A stretch of DNA of 22,428 nt. It comes from an uncultured Rikenellaceae bacterium (lineage in GTDB: Bacteria; Bacteroidota; Bacteroidia; Bacteroidales; Rikenellaceae). A model generated the notes under the pieces. That model worked only from the letters and a program-made list of their open reading frames with translations, made no database searches and was not told the DNA's origin. Both the position numbers and the translations under genes were made by a program. Below, piece after piece: positions 7,384 through 14,015 of the stretch. Each line of letters opens with the position of its first letter. The stretch's first letter is position 1. The DNA is taken from contig CAJGBR010000022.1 in assembly GCA_904501625.1 (NCBI GenBank), positions 1 through 22,428 on the forward strand. The letters are read 5' to 3'.

Positions 7384-8640
7384 ATGAGAATTAGATTAAA
7401 GAAGAACCCATTGAAAGGGGATCGTGTTATATGGATCATAATGACGATTATGTGTCTTGCATCGTTGTTGGTTGTCACATCATCGACGGCATCATTGGCC
7501 TATAAACGAAACGATTTGACCTATTTCTTTTTTAATCACTTATTCAACGTTGTGTGTGCTTTGGGCGGAGCCTTTATTTTTCAGTATGTGAAGATGGAGT
7601 GGTGGAAACGTTGGGGAAATATTCTGTTTCTGTTGATAGTGTTTTTGTTGCTGGTTGTCGGTTTCTTCGGAGCCGTAATTAATAGTGCAGCGCGTTGGGC
7701 TTTTATTCCGATTATCGATAAAACCTTTCAGCCATCTTATGCGGCAAAAATATTGCTCGTTATTGTACTAGCTTACCAACTTGCTCAAAGAAAAAATTTG
7801 TCAAAATTGAAACTGTTACCCTCGCTGAACCCGATGGATTGGCAGAGAAATTATGAGGAGAATATGAATATCCTTATACGTACAACGTTGCCAATATTGA
7901 TGCCGGTAGCCGTAGTGTGCTTTTTGATTATGTTGTCGAATCTGTCCACGGCTATAATGATAGGTGTATGTTCTTTGATTATGATTAAGGTATCGGGAAT
8001 CAAATGGCGAGAAATATCTCGGTTATTGGGATTCGTCTTAGTGGTCGCAGCCTTTTTGTTTTCGGTGCTTTATGCTGCGGGATTCGATCGAATGGAGACT
8101 TGGGGTAATCGTATTAAAGGATATTTTGTGCCACAGACAGAACAAGTCGAAAAGAGTGCCGGAGTTGAACGAATCGAGAACCAGGTCTACCAATCAAAAG
8201 TGGCAATTGCTTCGGCCGGAATTTTTGGTAAAGGTCCGGGCAATAGTACACAGCGTTCGAATCTGCCATTGGCTCACGCCGATTATGCCTACGCTTTTAT
8301 TATCGAAGAGTATGGAATAGTAGGTGCAATAATTGTTCTGATTATGTATCTGACGATATTTTATCGTTCATTTCTGATCGCAAAACACAGCAGAAGTCAT
8401 TTTAATGGATTGATCTCTTTCGGACTCGGCCTGACCGTAATGATTCAGGCTGCGGTTAATATGGGTGTATCGGTGTCTCTTATACCCGTGACGGGACAGA
8501 GTTTGCCATTTCTGAGTCATGGGGGGTCTTCGTTGCTGTTTACGGGCATATCACTCGGAATCATTCAGTCTATAGCACGTCAGAATGAGGAAGAAGATAT
8601 GGCCGAAGCCGAAAGAATTGATGAGTTAGAAGGAGCCTAA
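7384..8640 (+). CDS. ftsW: Septal peptidoglycan glycosyltransferase FtsW (SEDS family)
   Basis: This 418-residue polytopic membrane protein belongs to the SEDS (FtsW/RodA/SpoVE) family, which polymerises lipid II into glycan strands with a partner class B PBP. Family blocks are NSAARWAFIPI (residues 100-110), FQPSYAAK (115-122) and SKVAIASAGIFGKGPGNSTQ (271-290). LPLAHADYAYAFIIEE (294-309) contains the catalytic aspartate D300, and GQSLPFLSHGGSSLLF (371-386) is the C-terminal signature. FtsW rather than RodA is inferred from its position after murD in a dcw-type cluster. Two features are mildly odd. The usual FQPSE reads FQPSY here. A loop of about 25 residues with a KNLSKLKLLPSLNP stretch separates helices near residues 137-160. 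Its 3' end overlaps the convergent START-like gene by 15 bases, and no murG follows. Confidence 0.92.
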   Translation: MRIRLKKNPLKGDRVIWIIMTIMCLASLLVVTSSTASLAYKRNDLTYFFFNHLFNVVCALGGAFIFQYVKMEWWKRWGNILFLLIVFLLLVVGFFGAVINSAARWAFIPIIDKTFQPSYAAKILLVIVLAYQLAQRKNLSKLKLLPSLNPMDWQRNYEENMNILIRTTLPILMPVAVVCFLIMLSNLSTAIMIGVCSLIMIKVSGIKWREISRLLGFVLVVAAFLFSVLYAAGFDRMETWGNRIKGYFVPQTEQVEKSAGVERIENQVYQSKVAIASAGIFGKGPGNSTQRSNLPLAHADYAYAFIIEEYGIVGAIIVLIMYLTIFYRSFLIAKHSRSHFNGLISFGLGLTVMIQAAVNMGVSVSLIPVTGQSLPFLSHGGSSLLFTGISLGIIQSIARQNEEEDMAEAERIDELEGA

Positions 8641-9006
8641 AGCTCGCCTGAGTTTGGCAATATTTGTGTCCCAGAAATTAACTGAATCTTCGATGTCACA
8701 CTCCAAAGCAAAGTCTTCGACTATGAGTGAAACGTCGCCGGTCAGTTCGTGAGAAACAATCGAAAATTGGAAATAGTAATCCGAATCGGCGTCCTCTTCC
8801 CATTGAAATTTTATGAAACTATTCTCTTTGGATGCAATAAGTCTTGCTTGTTCGCTGACTTTACGCCATTTGAATGTGTATACTCCATTGTTGAGGTCAA
8901 CACTGTCGGCAAACCAACTGCTCAACCCATTTTCTGTAGAGAGTCTGTTATACAACGATGAAACGGTAGATCCAATTTCGTATTCGATGGTGAATTTACT
9001 TCTCAT
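8626..9006 (-). CDS. START-like domain protein (SRPBCC superfamily), function unknown
   Basis: This 126-residue soluble protein has no signal peptide or membrane segment. Its sequence resembles the small Bacteroidota START-like family within the SRPBCC/Bet v1-like superfamily, which folds around a hydrophobic ligand cavity. It has an N-terminal IEYEIGSTVSSLYNRLS segment, the GLSSWFAD block (residues 27-34) that recalls the AHSA1-type WFxD motif, and alternating strands such as YTFKWRKV and SFIKFQWEED. A C-terminal helix rich in Trp, Lys and Arg (NFWDTNIAKLRRAL) closes the fold. No catalytic residues are recognisable and I assign no function. The start is ATG 9006, with a TAnnTTTG box at 9039-9046 upstream. 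Its stop codon lies inside the end of ftsW on the other strand. Confidence 0.8.
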   Translation of the reverse strand: MRSKFTIEYEIGSTVSSLYNRLSTENGLSSWFADSVDLNNGVYTFKWRKVSEQARLIASKENSFIKFQWEEDADSDYYFQFSIVSHELTGDVSLIVEDFALECDIEDSVNFWDTNIAKLRRALGSF

Positions 9007-9038
9007 AAAATTGCTGATTTAGAAGTTAATAATAAATT

Positions 9039-9046
9039 CAAATATA
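9039..9046 (-). promoter_or_regulatory. Putative -7 promoter box of the START-like gene
   Basis: On the minus strand the sequence TATATTTG matches TAnnTTTG exactly, 32 bases before the ATG at 9006. No TTTG-type element is visible at the right spacing. The remaining divergent gap up to 9160 is AT-rich, and I see nothing further in it. Confidence 0.45.
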
Positions 9047-9159
9047 TTTACTAGTCTGATTAATAATGTTATAGTAAATATCTTCACCAAATCGCACGCC
9101 ACTTTCGACTCAAAAGATAGTAATTTTATTTTAATTAACAAAACAATTAGTGAAAATTA

Positions 9160-9191
9160 ATTGCAAACCATCAAAAAAATCATTAAATTTG
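9160..9191 (+). promoter_or_regulatory. Bacteroidota-type promoter of the TlpA-like lipoprotein gene
   Basis: ATTG (9160-9163), a 20-base spacer and TAAATTTG (9184-9191, exact TAnnTTTG) precede the ATG at 9224. The spacing is identical to that of the kor promoter. The TTG of the upstream element happens to open a reading frame in phase with the gene, but that codon would lie before the transcription start. Confidence 0.65.
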
Positions 9192-9223
9192 TGGTACGTA
9201 AATCATTTAAAAATAAAACAATA

Positions 9224-10390
9224 ATGAAAAGAAATGCATTTTTATTTGGTGTTGCAACGATATTGATGGTGTCGTGTAGCACGACTTCCGAAAATACTAT
9301 GAAGATAAATGGTAATTTCGAAGGTTTTCAAGATCAAACAGTTTATCTGACCGACGGTAGAAAATTGGCAGAACCAACAGATTCATTCCAATTAAAAGAT
9401 GGAAAATTTTCGTATGAATTTAAATTCGATGTTCCATCAGCCAAGTATCTGCAAATTAAACCACCATACAAAGGCAATAGTTATGGATGTATGATGTTCT
9501 TTGTTGAAAAAGGCACTCTTAATATTGCGAGTGAAATGAGTGATAAAAATTCAATTAAAATCCAGTTTTCGGGAACCAAGTCAAATGAATTGTGGGTTGA
9601 AACTGAAAGACTTAATCGTGAGTATTATGAAAAAGAAAAACCACTTCGAACCCAACTTTCTGATGCACAAAAGCGTTATAGTGAAGCACAAGGTGAGCAA
9701 CAAACTGAAATCAAAGCCGAAATTGATAAACTGAAAAATCAAATAAATGAATTGTTCCTTGAAACTGATGCAGAGATAAATAAACTTGTTAATGATAATA
9801 TCTCGACGCTGTTTGCTGCTTTCTATATTATGGAGAATGATTTCGAACTGAGAAATTCAATTGAAAAGACCGACTCTATACTGAAGGTGTTTGAAGCTGC
9901 AGGTATGACTAATAACAAGCCTCTCGAAGTTATCAAACAACGTCGTGATGTTTTGATGAAAACTGCACCTGGAATGCCGGTTATCGATTTTACGCTCAAG
10001 ACTATTGATGGAAAAGATTTCAACTTGATGACCGAAATGAAAGGTAAAGTATTTGTGATTGATTTTTGGGCATCTTGGTGTGGTCCGTGCCGCAGAGAAA
10101 ATCCGCATATGGTTGAAACTTATGCTAAGTATAAAGATATGGGATTTGATGCAGTTAGCGTATCCGTTGATCGTGATACTGAGGCTTGGAAAAAAGCAGT
10201 TGCTGATGATAAATTGACTTGGCACCAAGTAATCAATGATAACGAAAATAATGCACAGTCTGTATCTAAACAATATGGAGTGTCATCGATTCCGACTATT
10301 TTCCTAATTGACAAGGAGGGTAAGATCGTTGCACGCGGTTTGCGTGGTGAGGCATTGGCTAAGAAAATCGAAGAATTGCTGAATAAATAG
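9224..10390 (+). CDS. TlpA-like thioredoxin-fold lipoprotein, probably with N-terminal DUF4369-type domain
   Basis: This 388-residue predicted lipoprotein begins with MKRNAFLFGVATILMVSC, a signal peptide ending in a lipobox with lipidated Cys18. Residues 26-120 form a beta-rich domain (INGNFEGFQDQTVYLTDG) resembling the DUF4369 domain common on Bacteroidota disulfide reductases. Residues 123-190 are highly charged and probably coiled coil. A thioredoxin/AhpC-TSA domain occupies about 248-388 with the redox motif WCGPC (Cys286 and Cys289) and cis-proline P357 (SSIPT). The protein should act outside the inner membrane as a thiol-disulfide oxidoreductase, but no redox partner or cytochrome biogenesis gene lies nearby, so the substrate is unknown. 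I chose ATG 9224 because it places the signal peptide at the N-terminus. A TTG in phase at 9161 would add 21 residues and overlaps the promoter. Confidence 0.88.
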   Translation: MKRNAFLFGVATILMVSCSTTSENTMKINGNFEGFQDQTVYLTDGRKLAEPTDSFQLKDGKFSYEFKFDVPSAKYLQIKPPYKGNSYGCMMFFVEKGTLNIASEMSDKNSIKIQFSGTKSNELWVETERLNREYYEKEKPLRTQLSDAQKRYSEAQGEQQTEIKAEIDKLKNQINELFLETDAEINKLVNDNISTLFAAFYIMENDFELRNSIEKTDSILKVFEAAGMTNNKPLEVIKQRRDVLMKTAPGMPVIDFTLKTIDGKDFNLMTEMKGKVFVIDFWASWCGPCRRENPHMVETYAKYKDMGFDAVSVSVDRDTEAWKKAVADDKLTWHQVINDNENNAQSVSKQYGVSSIPTIFLIDKEGKIVARGLRGEALAKKIEELLNK

Positions 10391-10408
10391 TATTTTTCTA
10401 AATTGTCA

Positions 10409-10467
10409 GTAGCAAAAGAACTGTTGCTACAAATATAATAGAGGGTGTCCCAATCGGAACACCCTCT
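10409..10467. terminator. Tandem hairpins between the lipoprotein gene and pepP (bidirectional terminator)
   Basis: Two stem-loops lie in the 98-base convergent gap. The stronger is AGAGGGTGT (10440-10448) pairing with ACACCCTCT (10459-10467), extended inward by two C-G pairs after one mismatch. The weaker is GTAGCAA (10409-10415) with TTGCTAC (10424-10430). Both flanking genes end here, so the strong hairpin can serve both strands. Flanking T-runs are short on both sides. Confidence 0.7.
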
Positions 10468-10488
10468 GTTGTATACTCTTTATTAGAG

Positions 10489-11880
10489 TTATTTTGCCAT
10501 AAATGCTTCAATTTCTTCAACTGTGATAGGAATGCGATTCGGACCCATTACTCGATTGCCTGTTGGAGTAATCAACAAGTCATCTTCGATGCGGATGCCG
10601 CCGAAACCGATGAATTCACGAACCTTGTCGAAGTTGATGAATTGGTTGTTAATCTTTTCATTTTGCCATTTGTCGATAAGTGCAGGAATGAAATAGATTC
10701 CCGGTTCGTCAGTCAGTACAGTTCCTATTTTCAGACGTTTACCCATTCTGAGGGATGCGATTCCGAATTGAGTGCTGCGTTCTACTTCTTTGTCATATCC
10801 TACATATTTTTCACCAAGGTCTTCCATATCGTGAACGTCGAGACCCATTTGGTGACCGAGTCCGTGTGGGAAGAACATTGCAGTAGCACCGTTTGCTACG
10901 ATATCATCAATCGAACCTTTCATCAATCCAAGTGAAGTCAAACCTTCAGCGATTGTACGTGCAGTTTCGCGATGGATTTCTTGATATGTGATATCAGGGC
11001 GAGCCAATTCGATTGCTCTGTCGTGGGCAGCCAAAACGATGTTATAGATATCTTTTTGTTTTGAAGTGAATTTCCCATTTACAGGCATTGTACGAGTGAA
11101 GTCGCTACAATAGTTCATTGTCGTTTCAGCACCTGCGTCTACCAGCAATAAGCGACCTGCTTCGAGAATATTGTTGTGATTGTGGTTGTGCAGTGTTTCT
11201 CCGTTTTGAGAAACAATTGAGTGGAATGAAACACCGCTACCATAAGAGAGAGCGATACCTTCGATTGCACCTGCGATTTCGCGTTCTACAACACCCGGAG
11301 CGCACATTTTCATTGCTGTAGTGTGCATTCTCCAGCCTATTTCACAAGCACGGTCGATTTCTGCAATCTCTTCTTCAGATTTGATTTCACGCATAGCAAC
11401 AACTGCTTGAATCAATTCTGTTGACACGTAGTCTTTAATTCTATCAGTACTTACTCCGAGAAGACCTTGCAACTTTAACATATTTGCTTCGCGGTATGGT
11501 GGTAGGATGTGGATTCTACGACCTTGTCTGATTGCATTTGCAATTGCAGTGTACAACTCACTTACAGGTAATCCTGATTTTACGCCAACACTTTCAGCTA
11601 AGTCTTGAGTTGATGGTTGAGGTCCCATCCATACGATATCGTCAACTGTGTAGTCGTCACCGTAGATGCACTCTGTTCCAGCTTCGATGTCAATTACGCC
11701 GGCAAAGTCTGCTACGTTTAGTCCGAAGTAGTACAAAAAGTTGCTATCTTGACGGAAATGGAATGTATTTGAGCGATAATTGGCTGGTTGTTCTGAGTTG
11801 CCGAGCAGCAATATAATACCACTTTTAACCGCTGCTCTGAGTCGGTTACGGCGTTCGATGTAAGTTTCTTTATTAAACAT
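10489..11880 (-). CDS. pepP: Xaa-Pro aminopeptidase (M24B family)
   Basis: This 463-residue cytoplasmic metallopeptidase removes the N-terminal residue from peptides with proline at position two. It has the aminopeptidase P N-terminal domain (residues 1-150, with NTFHFRQDSNFLYYFGL) and a C-terminal pita-bread catalytic domain. All five dinuclear-metal ligands can be read: D248 (VDAGAE), D260 (CSDFTR), H343 (HGLGHQMG), E392 (TDEPGIY) and E432 (RIEDD). H350 in DVHDME is the additional conserved histidine. There is no signal peptide. Start ATG 11880 is 64 bases downstream of the sulfatase-family gene on the same strand, but a TAnnTTTG box in the gap suggests its own promoter. Length and motifs are normal for PepP; the pepP name is by family. 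Confidence 0.93.
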   Translation of the reverse strand: MFNKETYIERRNRLRAAVKSGIILLLGNSEQPANYRSNTFHFRQDSNFLYYFGLNVADFAGVIDIEAGTECIYGDDYTVDDIVWMGPQPSTQDLAESVGVKSGLPVSELYTAIANAIRQGRRIHILPPYREANMLKLQGLLGVSTDRIKDYVSTELIQAVVAMREIKSEEEIAEIDRACEIGWRMHTTAMKMCAPGVVEREIAGAIEGIALSYGSGVSFHSIVSQNGETLHNHNHNNILEAGRLLLVDAGAETTMNYCSDFTRTMPVNGKFTSKQKDIYNIVLAAHDRAIELARPDITYQEIHRETARTIAEGLTSLGLMKGSIDDIVANGATAMFFPHGLGHQMGLDVHDMEDLGEKYVGYDKEVERSTQFGIASLRMGKRLKIGTVLTDEPGIYFIPALIDKWQNEKINNQFINFDKVREFIGFGGIRIEDDLLITPTGNRVMGPNRIPITVEEIEAFMAK

Positions 11881-11919
11881 ACTTGTTATTTTTTTTAGTT
11901 AATGATTTTCTTATTTTCA

Positions 11920-11927
11920 CAAAGATA
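11920..11927 (-). promoter_or_regulatory. Putative -7 promoter box of pepP
   Basis: TATCTTTG on the minus strand matches TAnnTTTG exactly, 39 bases before the pepP ATG. It is preceded by a T-run, but a TTTG element at 19-20 bases is not evident. It lies in the short gap after the upstream sulfatase-family gene. Confidence 0.45.
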
Positions 11928-11944
11928 ACAAAAAAACAGATATA

Positions 11945-13885
11945 TTATCTTTTGGGTAAATAATTTCTTTGTTCGATTCTTTCTCCGTATGATTGAATTA
12001 CAGCTTTTAAGTATTGTTCGAGTTTGAGTTGTGCAGGATCATTTTCAACGTAAATGTTGTTTTGTTGTAGAGTATCCTGACGTGAGTACACACTTGATAT
12101 TTTTTCAATACGTGAATCGTAGAACAGTACAAGTGAATCGCTGATAATTTGATAAAGTTCTCCATCTGAACTTATTGCAACTCTTGGACGTGTGCCGTTA
12201 ATCAGGTCATTGCCAAATGCGGTGAATGGCTCTTTGTTGCCAACCAAACCCAGTAGGGTCGGCATAAGGTCAGCTTGTTGTGCGGGCAGTGAATCATAAC
12301 CCTTGAGACTTCCGTCTGGTGTATATATTGCCATTAGAATCTGAGTATTACCGGTTACGGTTTTGGTCTTTGCAGCAAATGTTTCTGACGATACGTGGTC
12401 CGAGCAGAATACGAATATGGTATTCTTGAACCACGGCTGTTTTTTTGCAGCTTCAAAGAAACGTCTGAGTGCTAAATCGGTATATCTTGCAGGTCTGTGG
12501 ATTTTAGTTCTTCCTATAGGTAAATATTCATACTCTTGGGGTACTACGAATGGGTGGTGAGAACTAAGTGTGAATATGTCTGCAAAGAAAGGTTCTTTAA
12601 AGTTGCCCAACTCCTCGCACATATATTGCATAAAAGGTTCGTCCCAGATGCCCCAATATCCGTCATATTCTATGCGGCCCTTCTTTTCTTCGAATTCTTC
12701 ACGGGTGAAGTGTAGTTGCATACCGGCGTTTTTCGCAAATGCAACGAATCCCATTGAGTTGCGTTGAGCTCCGCTGAAAAATGCTGTGGTATAACCCATT
12801 TTGCCAAGCATTGCGGGCAATCCTTCTATTGGTGCAACCGATTGATTTCTCAGTACGAATGGTCGTTCGAATGATGGTATTGACGCTATGATTGATGGCA
12901 GTGCATCAATAGATTTACGTCCATTTGCAAATGCATCTGTGAAGGTCAGCGATTCTGTCATTAGCGAGTCAAGGAACGGAATAACTCTTTCATCAGGACC
13001 ATAAAGTTCTGGATTAAGCAGTGCTGAGTGTTCGCGGCTGAAACTTTCGAGTGTAAACATCACGATATTTTTCCGTCCGATAGATTTCAGTGAGTCGGTC
13101 GGGAAATGGTCGGGAGTGTATAGTTGTTCGAGTTGTTCGCTTGGGAAGTATTTTTTTGCACTGAACGGTTTTGCACTATGAGTTCGTATAATGCAGAATG
13201 GGTTACTCAGAATGAGTTGAGCTTTATTGCTATCTGTGGTGTATTGAGTAGCATTGCTCAAAGTGATCGGACGTACAGCGTGGCTTAGTCCACCGCGAGT
13301 GATACCCCACATCAGTACGGGAGCCGCAAGTGTCAGTATGCCGTAGAAGGTGTAAAAATATGCATTTTTAAGTCGGTGTGTTCGTGAAAAATTGTCAAGT
13401 TTGCGGTAACTCCAAACTATAAACCAAATCAGTGCAATTGCAAAGATTGCCCAATACCAATTTTCTCCGATTGCTTTGAAGATAATTTTTGAAGTATTAT
13501 CGTTGTCCGTAAAGTGGAACTCCTCGGCTGTAAATCTCTTTTTTGCAAAGTGGTAGTAGATTGCATCTGAGAAATTTACCACAACAACAATAGAATTGAC
13601 AATGTAGAACAACCACATCAACAATCTGCGATACCAATTTTTGTATCTGATTCGGATTGGCAATACGCAGAAAAGAACAAAGATACAGTTGACATAAAAT
13701 ATTGAAATGCTGTCAAAAACGAAGGCACCACTCAGTAGTGACGGGATTTCAGATGAAGTGATTTCTCCGATAGCATCTGCGTTAATGATGTAGAATACTA
13801 CTCGACAGAGCATTAAAATGATGTATAAGACTCCGATTTTTGCAAACAGAGATGTGATTTCGTTTTTAAACAAGATATTTTTCAT
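11945..13885 (-). CDS. LtaS-like membrane sulfatase-family protein (putative phosphoglycerol/phosphoethanolamine transferase)
   Basis: This 646-residue protein has about five N-terminal transmembrane helices (roughly residues 14-34, 52-77, 88-108, 144-160 and 178-195). A large extracytoplasmic alkaline phosphatase-superfamily domain follows, from about 270 to 590. This is the lipoteichoic acid synthase (LtaS) layout. Likely metal or catalytic positions are E280 (FTLESFS), S325 in NGRKSID where LtaS has its nucleophilic threonine, the SSHHPF block (441-446) and D496-H497 (CSDHV). The CxPxR motif of true sulfatases is absent, so transfer of a phosphoglycerol or phosphoethanolamine-like group is more likely than sulfate hydrolysis. 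Bacteroidota do not make classical lipoteichoic acid, so acceptor and donor are unknown. It lies between pbpC and pepP on the same strand, 130 bases after pbpC. Start ATG 13885 places the first helix correctly. Confidence 0.82.
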   Translation of the reverse strand: MKNILFKNEITSLFAKIGVLYIILMLCRVVFYIINADAIGEITSSEIPSLLSGAFVFDSISIFYVNCIFVLFCVLPIRIRYKNWYRRLLMWLFYIVNSIVVVVNFSDAIYYHFAKKRFTAEEFHFTDNDNTSKIIFKAIGENWYWAIFAIALIWFIVWSYRKLDNFSRTHRLKNAYFYTFYGILTLAAPVLMWGITRGGLSHAVRPITLSNATQYTTDSNKAQLILSNPFCIIRTHSAKPFSAKKYFPSEQLEQLYTPDHFPTDSLKSIGRKNIVMFTLESFSREHSALLNPELYGPDERVIPFLDSLMTESLTFTDAFANGRKSIDALPSIIASIPSFERPFVLRNQSVAPIEGLPAMLGKMGYTTAFFSGAQRNSMGFVAFAKNAGMQLHFTREEFEEKKGRIEYDGYWGIWDEPFMQYMCEELGNFKEPFFADIFTLSSHHPFVVPQEYEYLPIGRTKIHRPARYTDLALRRFFEAAKKQPWFKNTIFVFCSDHVSSETFAAKTKTVTGNTQILMAIYTPDGSLKGYDSLPAQQADLMPTLLGLVGNKEPFTAFGNDLINGTRPRVAISSDGELYQIISDSLVLFYDSRIEKISSVYSRQDTLQQNNIYVENDPAQLKLEQYLKAVIQSYGERIEQRNYLPKR

Positions 13886-13907
13886 TTGATTTATAGTTAG
13901 TAACGTG

Positions 13908-13915
13908 CAAATTTA
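13908..13915 (-). promoter_or_regulatory. Putative -7 promoter box of the LtaS-like gene
   Basis: TAAATTTG on the minus strand matches TAnnTTTG exactly, 22 bases before the ATG. A possible ATTG upstream element is only 14 bases away, shorter than usual. The box suggests transcription separate from pbpC; the rest of the 130-base gap shows no terminator that I can recognise. Confidence 0.45.
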
Positions 13916-14015
13916 AAATTTTTTCGTGACAATTTTATATAATTCCCCCACAAAATAGCAACTAAATGCCATTTATGAAGAATAATCGGATAAAATAGAT
14001 TACACTTTTGAGTAT

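Noticed and set aside
9161..9223. TTG start 21 codons upstream of the TlpA-like lipoprotein gene
   Set aside because: It would place a basic, non-signal segment before the lipoprotein signal peptide and its TTG is part of the predicted -33 promoter element.
13960..13985. AAATGCCATTT inverted repeat between pbpC and the LtaS-like gene considered as a terminator
   Set aside because: Five-base arms with a one-base centre cannot form a stable hairpin and no T-run follows.
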